64,000 bases of DNA from positions 37,818 through 101,817 of the forward strand of contig NZ_JABSNU010000016.1 of assembly GCF_013266735.1 (NCBI RefSeq), read 5' to 3'. The notes under the pieces were generated by a model, which saw nothing but the letters and a program-made list of their open reading frames with translations, searched no databases and was not told where the DNA came from. The position numbers were made by a program, and so were the translations under genes. The stretch is from Pedobacter foliorum (GTDB lineage Bacteria > Bacteroidota > Bacteroidia > Sphingobacteriales > Sphingobacteriaceae). Numbering within the stretch: position 1 is the stretch's first letter; the number at the start of each line of letters is the position of its first letter. This document shows, piece by piece, positions 8,887 through 17,764 of this stretch.

Positions 8887-11073
8887 ATGAAAAGCTTAAG
8901 AACAATTGCATTAAGAGAGGCGCAAACGAGAGTTTCACCAGAAGTAAAGGCTCCTTCAGCCAAGATTTCTGAATTTTTCGGCGTTAATGTTTTTGACAAA
9001 AGAAAAATGAAAGATTTCTTGTCAAAAGAGGTTTATCAAAAATTGGTTTCATCCATTGACTCGGGTGAGCTAATTAATCATGAAGATGCCAATCACATCG
9101 CAACAGCTATGAAAAGCTGGGCAATGGCTAAAGGTGCTACTCACTATACTCACTGGTTTCAACCTTTAACTGGTACTACAGCTGAGAAACATGATTCATT
9201 TTTTGAACCAAGCAGCGATGGTGCAATTGAAGTATTCGCAGGAAGTGCATTGGTTCAACAAGAGCCGGATGCTTCAAGTTTCCCTAACGGCGGTATCCGC
9301 AACACTTTCGAAGCACGCGGTTATACAGCATGGGATCCTTCTTCCCCAGCTTTCATTATGGAAAGCAAAGCTGGTAAAACACTTTGTATTCCAACTGTTT
9401 TTGTTGCATATACTGGTGAAGCCTTAGATTATAAAGCTCCTTTATTGAAAGCACTTTCAGCGATGGATAAAGCAGCGGTTGATGTTTGTCAATATTTCGA
9501 CAAGAGCATTACTAAAGTAACTGCTTCTTTAGGTATTGAGCAAGAATATTTCCTGGTTGACCGTGCGTTATACAATGCTCGTCCGGATTTAGCCTTAACA
9601 GGACGTGCATTATTTGGACATATATCTGCAAAAGGACAGCAATTAGAAGATCATTATTTCGGATCTATCCCTGAGCGTGTGTTCACTTATATGGTTGATT
9701 TTGAAAACGAAGCCTTAAAATTAGGTATTCCATTGAAAACTCGCCACAATGAGGTTGCACCTTCTCAATTTGAGTGTGCTCCAATTTATGAAGAAATCAA
9801 CCTTGCCATTGACCACAATCAATTGCTAATGGACCTGATGGAAAAAGTAGCTTTAAGACATGACTTTAAAGTGCTTTTGCATGAGAAACCATATGCAGGT
9901 ATCAATGGATCAGGTAAACATAACAACTGGTCGTTAATTACTGACACTGGTAAAAACTTATTATCTCCAGGAAAAACTCCTAAAAACAACCTGATGTTCT
10001 TAACATTCTTTGTTAACACCATCAAAGCTGTTCATGAGCACGCTGACTTATTAAGAGCAAGTATTGCTTCAGTAAGCAATGATCACCGTTTAGGTGCTAA
10101 TGAAGCTCCTCCTGCGATCATCTCTATCTTCCTTGGTTCTCAATTAGCTGAGGTATTAGACGAGATCGAATCATCAAGAAGCATCATTAAAAAAGTTAAA
10201 AATGAAGATTCTTTATGGTTAGGTATCCCTAAAATCCCTCAGATTTCTTTTGATACTACTGACCGTAACCGTACTTCTCCTTTTGCCTTTACCGGAAATA
10301 AATTTGAATTGAGAGCTGTAGGTTCTTCTGAGAACTCTTCTGCACCAATGACAGTATTGAATGCTATTGTTGCTGATCAGCTTACTAAATTCAAAGTTGA
10401 GGTTGATAAATTGATTAAAAAAGGTGAGAAAAAAGATGTTGCCTTATTAACTGTAATCAAAAAATACTTAAAAGAATCTAAAGACATCCGTTTCGAAGGA
10501 AATGGTTATAGCCAGGAGTGGGAAGATGAAGCTGCAAGACGCGGTTTATCAAATATCAAAACTACACCAAAAGCGCTTGATGCTTATGTAACTGAAAAAA
10601 CAGAAGAACTGTTTACTAACACCAAAGTATTTAGCAAAAGAGAATTACATGCTCGTCATGAGATCTTATTAGAGAGCTATTACAAAAAACTTCAAATTGA
10701 AGCAAGGGTAATGGGCGAAGTAACCAACAGCATGATCATCCCTGCTACAATTGCTTACCAAAACTCTTTAATTGAAAACGCTAAAGGATTAAAAGAACTT
10801 GGTTTAAGTGGTGATGCTTTAGCAACTCCGCTATCAATCATCAACAAAGTATCTGAGCACTTAAACATCGTTAAAACTAGCATTGATGCAATGCTTGAGC
10901 AACGTAAACAAGTAAATGCTATTGAAGATTCACGTGATAAAGCAATTGCTTATGATGAGAAAGTAAAATCATACTTCGATACTATTCGTTACCATACAGA
11001 TAAGTTAGAACAAATTGTAGATGACAGCGTTTGGCCTCTACCTAAGTTCAGGGAATTATTGTTTTTAAAATAA
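8887..11073 (+). CDS. glnN: Glutamine synthetase type III
   Basis: 728 residues, the usual length of GSIII, which forms glutamine from glutamate, ammonia and ATP in the cytoplasm and is the main ammonium-assimilating enzyme in many Bacteroidota. Recognisable blocks are GIEQEYFLVD (metal and glutamate site, about 218), NEVAPSQFECAPI (about 287), KPYAGINGSGKHNNWS (ATP and metal site, about 335) and RLGANEAPPAI (about 395). It is monocistronic, with its own promoter box upstream and a hairpin terminator 38 bp after the stop. No PII or ammonium transporter gene is adjacent. Confidence 0.97.
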   Translation: MKSLRTIALREAQTRVSPEVKAPSAKISEFFGVNVFDKRKMKDFLSKEVYQKLVSSIDSGELINHEDANHIATAMKSWAMAKGATHYTHWFQPLTGTTAEKHDSFFEPSSDGAIEVFAGSALVQQEPDASSFPNGGIRNTFEARGYTAWDPSSPAFIMESKAGKTLCIPTVFVAYTGEALDYKAPLLKALSAMDKAAVDVCQYFDKSITKVTASLGIEQEYFLVDRALYNARPDLALTGRALFGHISAKGQQLEDHYFGSIPERVFTYMVDFENEALKLGIPLKTRHNEVAPSQFECAPIYEEINLAIDHNQLLMDLMEKVALRHDFKVLLHEKPYAGINGSGKHNNWSLITDTGKNLLSPGKTPKNNLMFLTFFVNTIKAVHEHADLLRASIASVSNDHRLGANEAPPAIISIFLGSQLAEVLDEIESSRSIIKKVKNEDSLWLGIPKIPQISFDTTDRNRTSPFAFTGNKFELRAVGSSENSSAPMTVLNAIVADQLTKFKVEVDKLIKKGEKKDVALLTVIKKYLKESKDIRFEGNGYSQEWEDEAARRGLSNIKTTPKALDAYVTEKTEELFTNTKVFSKRELHARHEILLESYYKKLQIEARVMGEVTNSMIIPATIAYQNSLIENAKGLKELGLSGDALATPLSIINKVSEHLNIVKTSIDAMLEQRKQVNAIEDSRDKAIAYDEKVKSYFDTIRYHTDKLEQIVDDSVWPLPKFRELLFLK

Positions 11074-11110
11074 ACCAAACCCCTAATAACCAACTATTTT
11101 TTAGTTTTAT

Positions 11111-11143
11111 AACCTCCGCTTTAATTAGTGGGGGTTATTTTTT
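11111..11143 (+). terminator. Terminator after glutamine synthetase
   Basis: AACCTCCGC pairs with GTGGGGGTT (two wobbles) around an AT-rich loop and is followed by ATTTTTTTA. It lies 38 bp beyond the glnN stop and before the purM promoter. Confidence 0.7.
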
Positions 11144-11198
11144 TATTAGTTAGTGTGTTTTTTTTCTACATTAAAGTTTTAACATTAAGGGGTTTCCC

Positions 11199-11206
11199 TA
11201 TCTTTG
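11199..11206 (+). promoter_or_regulatory. TAnnTTTG -7 box of purM
   Basis: TATCTTTG lies only 7 nt before the purM ATG at 11214. With the usual spacing from -7 box to start site the transcript would have at most a few untranslated nucleotides. Confidence 0.65.
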
Positions 11207-11213
11207 CAGCAAC

Positions 11214-12395
11214 ATGAGTGATAACAGGTACAACCAGCGTGGCGTTTCTGCCTCGAAAGAAGATGTGCACCAGGCCATCAAAAACATAGATAAAGGTATT
11301 TTTCCGCAGGCTTTCTGCAAGATTATCCCTGACATTTTAGGCAATGATGAGTCATTTTGCAATATTATGCATGCTGATGGTGCAGGTACAAAATCTTCCT
11401 TAGCTTATGTTTACTGGAAAGAAACAGGTGATATTTCTGTTTGGAAAGGCATTGCTCAGGATGCAATCATTATGAATATTGATGATTTAATCTGCGTAGG
11501 TGCTACAGACAATATTTTATTGTCATCAACAATTGGTCGTAATAAAAACCTGATTCCTGGAGAAGTAATTGCTGCCATTATTAATGGTACCGAAGAAATT
11601 TTAGCTGAACTTAGATCCCAAGGCATCTCTATTTACTCTACTGGTGGTGAAACTGCTGATGTTGGCGACTTAGTACGCACAATCATTGTTGATTCAACCG
11701 TAACATGCCGTATCGAGCGCGATAAGATCATTAGTAATGATAAAATACAGGCTGGTGATGTAATTGTTGGTTTATCTTCTTCTGGACAAGCTAGCTACGA
11801 AACTGAATACAATGGTGGTATGGGATCAAATGGTCTTACCTCTGCCCGTCATGATGTATTCGATAAATCTGTAGCCAACAGTTACCCTGAAAGTTTCGAC
11901 CCGGCTGTTCCTTTCGACCTGGTATTTTCTGGTGGAAAGAAATTAACTGATCCTGTTAAAATTGATGAGCAAACTGAAGTAACTGCCGGTAAATTGGTAT
12001 TATCACCTACGCGCACTTATGCTCCTGTTATTAAAAAGGTATTAGAAGGCCACAGATCTCAAATTCATGGTATCGTTCATTGCAGTGGTGGTGCACAAAC
12101 TAAAGTGCTTCACTTTGTTAATAACGATGTTCATATCATAAAAGACAATCTATTTCCAATTCCGCCACTGTTCCGTTTAATACAGGAACAATCTGGCACA
12201 GACTGGAAAGAAATGTATAAAGTATTTAATATGGGTCACCGTATGGAATTGTATGTTCCGGCTGAAATAGCTGAAGATATCATTGCCATCTCTAAAAGCT
12301 TTAATATTGATGCGCAGATTATTGGCCGTGTTGAGGCTTCGGAGCAGAAACAAGTAACAATTGTTTCTGAAAACGGCGAGTTTGTTTATAATTAG
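11214..12395 (+). CDS. purM: Phosphoribosylformylglycinamidine cyclo-ligase (AIR synthetase)
   Basis: 393 residues; catalyses ATP-dependent ring closure of FGAM to AIR in purine synthesis. The start YNQRGVSASKEDVHQAIKN and the block HADGAGTKSSLAYVYW are typical of the long PurM form of Bacteroidota. GDVIVGLSSSGQASYE (about 182) and HCSGGAQTK (about 287) correspond to the second AIR-synthase domain. It is monocistronic; downstream lies a palindromic repeat interrupted by a mobile element. The mRNA is probably leaderless, judging from the promoter box 7 nt before the ATG. Confidence 0.95.
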   Translation: MSDNRYNQRGVSASKEDVHQAIKNIDKGIFPQAFCKIIPDILGNDESFCNIMHADGAGTKSSLAYVYWKETGDISVWKGIAQDAIIMNIDDLICVGATDNILLSSTIGRNKNLIPGEVIAAIINGTEEILAELRSQGISIYSTGGETADVGDLVRTIIVDSTVTCRIERDKIISNDKIQAGDVIVGLSSSGQASYETEYNGGMGSNGLTSARHDVFDKSVANSYPESFDPAVPFDLVFSGGKKLTDPVKIDEQTEVTAGKLVLSPTRTYAPVIKKVLEGHRSQIHGIVHCSGGAQTKVLHFVNNDVHIIKDNLFPIPPLFRLIQEQSGTDWKEMYKVFNMGHRMELYVPAEIAEDIIAISKSFNIDAQIIGRVEASEQKQVTIVSENGEFVYN

Positions 12396-12412
12396 TAAGC
12401 TAAATTATAGCA

Positions 12413-12750
12413 CGCCCGTCATCCTGAATTTATTTCACTGTTGTCCGGAGAAAGTTTTATAATAAATTTTAACCGGACAGCCGACTTACAAATGGCTGCA
12501 ATATTTGGCTTCTGAAATATTATTTTCCTGAATATTGCAGCTATAAAGAGTTAAGAATGCTAAAACACGAATTATAATCTAATTTTCTCCGGACAGCCGG
12601 ATTTAAATAGGAATTTTAAAAATGGGAAAAACAGAGGGCTTGCTTTTTCAAAAGACAAAAAAAACACTGTTGTTAGCTTAATTTAAATGATTTAATGGTG
12701 TGTTTAGATTTTAACCGGACAACAGTGAATTTATTTCAGGATGACGGGCG
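12413..12750. repeat. Palindromic REP-like repeat interrupted by an insertion
   Basis: The halves 12413-12437 and 12726-12750 are inverted (CGCCCGTCATCC and GGATGACGGGCG) and share the loop TGAATTTATTTCA, which appears on both sides of the inserted element at 12438-12725. Removing the insertion and one loop copy restores a perfect 12-bp stem. Other members of the same repeat family occur at 17318, 34252, 35887 and 46683. Confidence 0.85.
12438..12725. mobile_element. MITE-like element, copy A (288 bp)
   Basis: Ends are perfect 11-bp terminal inverted repeats CTGTTGTCCGG/CCGGACAACAG, flanked by a 13-bp direct repeat TGAATTTATTTCA (12425-12437 and 12726-12738). A second copy in the opposite orientation lies at 17339-17627 and differs by two substitutions and one T in a homopolymer. 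There is no open reading frame of useful length. Inside, CCGGACAGCC occurs twice (12473 and 12589) as variants of the ends, and a hairpin GCTGCAATATT (12495-12505)/AATATTGCAGC (12531-12541) is present. It appears to be non-autonomous; no transposase with matching ends is in the window. Confidence 0.8.
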
Positions 12751-12764
12751 TATTAAAACGAGTG

Positions 12765-12807
12765 CTTAAAAAAAGAGACTATATTGCAATACAGTCTCTT
12801 TTTTTAA
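12765..12807. terminator. Bidirectional terminator between purM and the SGNH hydrolase gene
   Basis: Perfect 16-bp stem CTTAAAAAAAGAGACT/AGTCTCTTTTTTTAAG with an 11-nt loop. A and T runs on both sides of the GC core allow it to work in either direction; it most directly serves the leftward operon that ends at 12831. Confidence 0.8.
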
Positions 12808-12830
12808 GCCAAATTATCAACAGAATCTTA

Positions 12831-13523
12831 TTATTTCTGCTTTAATGCTTTTGCTATCCCCTGCTCAACAAGTGGTTCCATTATAGCATAACCTGCTTTA
12901 TTTGGATGAATACCATCCTCTGCCAAGCTCTTAGGCAAGCCATTTCTTTCATCTTTCATCGCCGAGAAATAATCAACATAAATGAGTTTATTTTTTTCTG
13001 CATAGGCTTTAATCCATTTATTCAGGGCAATTACCTTATCCGCAGGCTCAACTTCTGGTTTCCATGGGAAAGCGAAAGCAGGTAACACTGAAGAAAGCAC
13101 TACCTTGATATTGTTTGCACGCGCTATCTCAGTCATAGCCGAGATGTTATCTTCAATCATTTCCAAAGTTGAAGGACCAGTATTACCGGCGATATCATTG
13201 ATTCCGCAAAGCATTACAACAACTTTAGGTTTTAACGCCACTACATCCTGATGAAAACGGATTAGCATTTGCGGAGTAGTTTGCCCGCTAATTCCACGAC
13301 AGATATAAGGTTTAACAGTAAAGAACTCAGGATGATTGTTTTTCCATCCCTCAGTAATAGAATTACCCATAAAAACGACTCTGCTTTCGTTCTTTGCAGG
13401 CGCGCTTAGTTTAGCATTCTCTTCCTGATATCTTTTTAAATTAGCCCAGTCCTGTGCCTGAGTGAATTGAATGGAGAATAAAATGGCTGGAATGACCAGC
13501 CATTTTTTAGAAATTATTTTCAT
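12831..13523 (-). CDS. Secreted SGNH/GDSL-family hydrolase
   Basis: 230 residues with a signal peptide (about 1-23, cleavage near TQAQ). The SGNH blocks are visible: MGNSITEGW with catalytic Ser55, the GISGQTTPQ block, GINDIAG and DGIHPN carrying the catalytic Asp and His. Proteins of this type de-esterify carbohydrates or lipids, and the position as last gene of an operon with a GH92 enzyme and a sugar transporter suggests removal of acyl groups from glycans (inference). It begins 26 bp after the transporter stop. Confidence 0.9.
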   Translation of the reverse strand: MKIISKKWLVIPAILFSIQFTQAQDWANLKRYQEENAKLSAPAKNESRVVFMGNSITEGWKNNHPEFFTVKPYICRGISGQTTPQMLIRFHQDVVALKPKVVVMLCGINDIAGNTGPSTLEMIEDNISAMTEIARANNIKVVLSSVLPAFAFPWKPEVEPADKVIALNKWIKAYAEKNKLIYVDYFSAMKDERNGLPKSLAEDGIHPNKAGYAIMEPLVEQGIAKALKQK

Positions 13524-13549
13524 ACTATTTATTTGGTTAAAGTTATTTT

Positions 13550-14794
13550 CTAGTGTTTTACCTTATAGAATTTATAAGCAAACATAAAGATCACAATATA
13601 ACAGATTATTGGCGTATAATATGCATGCGCTGTACCAAAAGAGTCTGCTACAACTCCCATTAGAAGTGGAAAAAATGCACCACCAACAACTCCCATTGAT
13701 ATAAATGAAGATGCTTGTTGCGTATGCGACCCCAGATTTTTAAGTCCAAGACTAAAAATAGTCGGAAACATGATACTAAAGAAGAAGTTGATCATCAAAA
13801 GCGCACCAAAAGAAATCATACCTAAGCCTTGGGCGACGATGATACACATAACTATATTGCCCAATGCAAATGCAGCCAACAACTTGTTAGGTGCAATAAA
13901 ACGCATAAGGAAGGTACCAAGAATACGCCCAACAAGCATCATACCCATAAAAAAGAATCCCATGACATAAGATGCTTTAGATGAGCTAAAGCCAACTATT
14001 TCATGAGTATAGTTAATAAAAAATGCCCATGTTCCGGCTTGTGCAGCAACATTAAAGAATTGAGCAGCAACCGCCCAAACAAAATGTTTGTGTGCAAACA
14101 ACTTCTTACCTGGCTCAACATCAACGTTAACCGCATCAGCATCAGCTGAAGAAACTACGTGAGGATCTATTAAATCTGGTACTTTAACAAAAGAAAATGA
14201 CACTGCAACAAGTAGAATAACAGTACCAATAACAGCATACAATACCTTAACAGATGTAAGATCGGTACTTCCTTCAACATTGTTAGACAACAAAAAATAC
14301 CCTCCTATAACCGGCCCAATCATAGTGCCGACTGCATTAAAAGTCTGTGCAAAATTGATACGCAAGTCACTGGTCCGCTGATCTCCTAACGAAGCAACAA
14401 ATGGATGTGCAACTGTTTCAAGAGTAGACAATCCACAACCAACAATAAACAATGCGATCCCAAAAAAAGCAAAAGAAGAAACATTAGCCGCTGGAATAAA
14501 CAAAAAAGCCCCCGCAGCAAAAAGCGACAAGCCTAAGAGCACTCCTTTTTTATACCCAAAACGTTTCATAAATAATCCCGCAGGTATCCCCATCACTGCA
14601 TACGCTCCAAAAACTGCAAACTGAACAAAGCCTGATTGAAACTTAGACAAGCTCATGGTTTGCTGAAAATGTTTATTCAATACATCCGCCATTGTAATTG
14701 CAATACCCCAAAACATAAAGAGGGACGTAACAAATACCATAGTTACCAAGAATTTCTTCTGGGTAAGGGCTACTTTAACTTTTAATTCACTCAT
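13550..14794 (-). CDS. MFS sugar:H+ symporter, FucP/NagP/GluP type
   Basis: 414 residues with about 12 hydrophobic segments. The first helix, FLVTMVFVTSLFMFWGIAI, and LSTLETVAHPFVASLGD (about 120-137) resemble the fucose/glucose-galactose permease group. It probably brings the monosaccharide released by the adjacent GH92 enzyme, such as mannose, across the inner membrane (inference from neighbours). It lies 48 bp after the GH92 gene and 26 bp before the SGNH gene, forming a three-gene operon. Confidence 0.9.
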   Translation of the reverse strand: MSELKVKVALTQKKFLVTMVFVTSLFMFWGIAITMADVLNKHFQQTMSLSKFQSGFVQFAVFGAYAVMGIPAGLFMKRFGYKKGVLLGLSLFAAGAFLFIPAANVSSFAFFGIALFIVGCGLSTLETVAHPFVASLGDQRTSDLRINFAQTFNAVGTMIGPVIGGYFLLSNNVEGSTDLTSVKVLYAVIGTVILLVAVSFSFVKVPDLIDPHVVSSADADAVNVDVEPGKKLFAHKHFVWAVAAQFFNVAAQAGTWAFFINYTHEIVGFSSSKASYVMGFFFMGMMLVGRILGTFLMRFIAPNKLLAAFALGNIVMCIIVAQGLGMISFGALLMINFFFSIMFPTIFSLGLKNLGSHTQQASSFISMGVVGGAFFPLLMGVVADSFGTAHAYYTPIICYIVIFMFAYKFYKVKH

Positions 14795-14842
14795 GGTTCT
14801 ATAATAAATGGTTAATTTATTGGTTGTTTGGTTAGTTTATAA

Positions 14843-17116
14843 TTATTTGCTCTGCTCTACACCCCAGCTTTTATTTGGTTTAGGCCCCATTTCCAGTTCT
14901 AATTTGCCACCTGCAACTAATTGCTCGTGAGTAAACCACGGTGTATTTAACACTTGTCCGTTGAACTTAGCACTCTGGATGTATTTATTTACAACTGAAC
15001 AATTGTTCGCTATCAATTGGAATTTCTTTCCGTTTGAAAGATCTATGCTAACATTTTGAAATAACGGACTTCCGATCGTGTACACTGGAATACCTGGAGT
15101 AACAGGATAAAATCCCATCGAAGAGAATACCACAAAAGCAGTCATACCACCCCCATCTTCATCTCCTGGGATACCAAATACATTATCCTTAAACCAGGTA
15201 TCTAAAAGGAATCTGATGCGCTTTTGAGTTTTCCATGGCGAAGCAGTATAATTGAACAAGTAAGGAATATGGAAGCTAGGCTCGTTACCCATAGAAAACT
15301 GACCAACCATACCTGTTGCATCCGGGAACTTGGCCCAGTTCTCATATTTACTTCTACCAAGTGGCTCTCTATAAAGCTGATCTAACTTATTCTCAAAGCT
15401 TTTTGCACTACCAAACAAACCAATCAAACCTTTAACGTCTTGTTGTACCTGCCATAAATAAGTCCAGCCGTTATTCTCGTCATAATAATCTCTCCCGCCC
15501 ATACCACCGTCAAACTTAGGATCAATATCTACCCAATTGCCATCTTTATCTTTTGGTAAAAACATTTGAGTTTTGCTATCCCATAAGTTTTTGTAATTGT
15601 TACTTCTTGCGATAAACTTAGTGTAATCTTGCTCTTTTCCAAGTTCTTTAGCCATTTCCGCAACAGCCCAATCATCATAACTATGACCTAAGGTTACAGC
15701 AACAGCCTGACGTTTTTCCCAGCTATGTACACTTGGATCAGTTTCTTTTTCGTCCTTTTTCAAAGATGGGAAATAGCCTTTTGCATAATAGAAATCTTCC
15801 AACTCACCTTTTGGACCATTTTTCCATGGCGACATTGTCGCTTCGTTTGCATTTTTAAGCATTCCTTCATAAGCCGTTTTAACATCAAAGCTTCTTATCC
15901 CTTTGCGATACGCATCAAGAAAAGTAATTGAAGAGTGAAATCCATTCATACAAGGATTATCACCAAACAACAATGGAAATGTAGGCACCCAACCACTTTG
16001 CGTATACATGTTTACGTATGAGTTCATCATATCACCCTCTTGTTCAGGGTTCAAGATTGTACGAAGTGGGTGATGCGCTAAATAAGTATCCCACGACCAA
16101 TCGTCAACATAAAACGGACGTGTAGTTTTATGAACTTGCTTGTCATAGCCGCTATAATACTGGCCGTCTTCGGTTATATCAACCATACGCTCGTAGCAAC
16201 GATACAAAGCAGTATAGAATGAACGCTTTTGAGCCTCAGTACCACCAACTGTTTTAATTTGGTTAATTACCTTTGACCAAGCTTCTTCTCCTTTTTTAAC
16301 TTGCTGTTCAAATGTTGAGTTTTTCAACTCGTTATCGAAATTCCTCTTCGCTTGTTCAGCACTTACATAAGAAATGGCATACTTAAACTCTATAGCTTTT
16401 GGTGCATTTTTAGAGAAACTTACCCATGCTTTTAAGTCTTTATCATTAACAGAATTAGCAGCAACAGCTTTCCCTTCTTTTAAACCACCCAATGTAATAT
16501 CAGTATTAAAAGCACCATACATGTATACTTTAACATTCCCACTATAGGTTTCAACACCGGTTATTTCTTTCTTTGAAATTGATTTATACTCATGCTCTCC
16601 ACCATTAAACACATCAAGCAATAGGCCTTTTTCAGTATTCGTAGGAAACTCAAACCTGAATATACCTGTCTTTTTTCCAGGCGTAAAATCAACTTTTATT
16701 TCTTCATCAATTAACCAGGTGGTATAATACCAAGGGCGATTGATTTCCAAATCATGATCATAAGTCATTCTTTTGCCCCAATCAGATGCTTCAATAGCCT
16801 TAACAGTTGGCTTGATAGCAAAAACTTGCCCCATTCTATGAGAAACAACATTTAAAGGGAAGCTGGAAATCTGATCAGACATGTAATCAGATCTTTGTGG
16901 AAACATCCTTATCATTTGATTAGGAAGTTGTATTGTTGGTCTGGTAGGCTCCAAAAGCTGACCTACGTTCCCAATTAATGGGTCGACATATTTTAGGTTA
17001 CCAGTTCCTTCATACTGGTTAACCTGGGCCATGGCTATACCCTGTCCAAAAAGCAAAGCCGCTGAAAAAGCAACCTTAAATTTGGACGTAATTGTTCTAC
17101 TAAAAATTAAGGACAT
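14843..17116 (-). CDS. GH92-family glycoside hydrolase (putative alpha-mannosidase)
   Basis: 757 residues with a signal peptide (about 1-31, ending IAMAQ). VDPLIGN (about 44) opens the GH92 N-terminal domain. The catalytic domain shows RPFYVDDWSWDTYLAHHPL (about 325), DENNGWTYLWQVQQD, GNEPSFHIPYLFNY (about 635) and GDEDGGGMTAFVVFSSMGFYP (about 675), where GH92 enzymes carry the acidic catalytic base residues. The family consists of exo-alpha-mannosidases acting on N-glycans or mannans; linkage specificity is not determinable. First gene of the leftward operon with transporter and SGNH hydrolase; a TATCTTTA near-consensus box lies upstream. Confidence 0.93.
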   Translation of the reverse strand: MSLIFSRTITSKFKVAFSAALLFGQGIAMAQVNQYEGTGNLKYVDPLIGNVGQLLEPTRPTIQLPNQMIRMFPQRSDYMSDQISSFPLNVVSHRMGQVFAIKPTVKAIEASDWGKRMTYDHDLEINRPWYYTTWLIDEEIKVDFTPGKKTGIFRFEFPTNTEKGLLLDVFNGGEHEYKSISKKEITGVETYSGNVKVYMYGAFNTDITLGGLKEGKAVAANSVNDKDLKAWVSFSKNAPKAIEFKYAISYVSAEQAKRNFDNELKNSTFEQQVKKGEEAWSKVINQIKTVGGTEAQKRSFYTALYRCYERMVDITEDGQYYSGYDKQVHKTTRPFYVDDWSWDTYLAHHPLRTILNPEQEGDMMNSYVNMYTQSGWVPTFPLLFGDNPCMNGFHSSITFLDAYRKGIRSFDVKTAYEGMLKNANEATMSPWKNGPKGELEDFYYAKGYFPSLKKDEKETDPSVHSWEKRQAVAVTLGHSYDDWAVAEMAKELGKEQDYTKFIARSNNYKNLWDSKTQMFLPKDKDGNWVDIDPKFDGGMGGRDYYDENNGWTYLWQVQQDVKGLIGLFGSAKSFENKLDQLYREPLGRSKYENWAKFPDATGMVGQFSMGNEPSFHIPYLFNYTASPWKTQKRIRFLLDTWFKDNVFGIPGDEDGGGMTAFVVFSSMGFYPVTPGIPVYTIGSPLFQNVSIDLSNGKKFQLIANNCSVVNKYIQSAKFNGQVLNTPWFTHEQLVAGGKLELEMGPKPNKSWGVEQSK

Positions 17117-17250
17117 AATACTGATTAGTTTATAAGTTTGGTTCTTAAGTATTCACAATGTGTGCAACGCTAAAGATATAAAACTCATTCCATAAAAAAA
17201 GCATTATTTACGTTACTAAACCCTTATAGCAAACCAATAAAGCGCCATTA

Positions 17251-17285
17251 AAAAAGGTCGGCTGCAAATGCAACCGACCTTTTTT
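17251..17285 (-). terminator. Hairpin terminator upstream of the GH92 gene
   Basis: AAAAAGGTCGG pairs with CCGACCTTTTT, with an inner TGC/GCA extension and loop AAAT. It would stop leftward transcripts from the S46 peptidase gene before the GH92 operon; it could also work rightward. A mobile element and a palindromic repeat now separate it from the peptidase stop codon. Confidence 0.7.
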
Positions 17286-17317
17286 AAATTTATCGATGAC
17301 AGATTGTTTAAAGCTGT

Positions 17318-17702
17318 CGTCATCCTGAATTTATTTCACTGTTGTCCGGTTAAAATCTAAACACACCATTAAATCATTTAAATTAAGCTAAAAACAGTAT
17401 TTTTTTTTGTCTTTTGAAAAAGCAAGCCCTCTGTTTTTCCCATTTTTAAAATTCCTATTTAAATCCGGCTGTCCGGAGAAAATTAGATTATAATTCGTGT
17501 TTTAGCATTCTTAACTCTTTATAGCTGCAATATTCAGGAAAATAATATTTCAGAAGCCAAATATTGCAGCCATTTGTAAGTCGGCTGTCCGGTTAAAATT
17601 TATTATAAAACTTTCTCCGGACAACAGTGAATTTATTTCAGGACCTCGCACTCGCTATTCCCCCTTTCTCTTGAGGGGTCCTGAAATAAATTCAGGATGA
17701 CG
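17318..17702. repeat. Palindromic REP-like repeat interrupted by MITE copy B
   Basis: CGTCATCCTGAATTTATTTCA (17318-17338) continues after the insertion as the loop copy TGAATTTATTTCA, then GGACCTCGCA, and closes with TCCTGAAATAAATTCAGGATGACG ending at 17702 (split here: TCCTGAAATAA then ATTCAGGATGACG). This is the long form of the family. An uninterrupted version of the left half is present at 35887. Shorter pieces (ATTCAGGATGACGA) follow to about 17745. Confidence 0.8.
17339..17627. mobile_element. MITE-like element, copy B (289 bp, inverted relative to A)
   Basis: Same terminal inverted repeats CTGTTGTCCGG/CCGGACAACAG and the same 13-bp flanking direct repeat (17326-17338, 17628-17640) as copy A, but the interior reads in the opposite direction. 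Compared with the reverse complement of copy A there are two substitutions near 17391 and 17399 and a T9 in place of T8. No coding capacity. Confidence 0.8.
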
Positions 17703-17764
17703 ATCGATTCAGCACCACAGCAGATTCAGGATGACGAGCAATTCAGCATGAGGATCTCTCCCCT

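Noticed and set aside
12438..12725. The MITE-like element considered as a CRISPR or structured RNA gene
   Set aside because: There is no regular repeat-spacer array, and the terminal inverted repeats with flanking direct repeats at two sites explain the sequence better as a mobile element.
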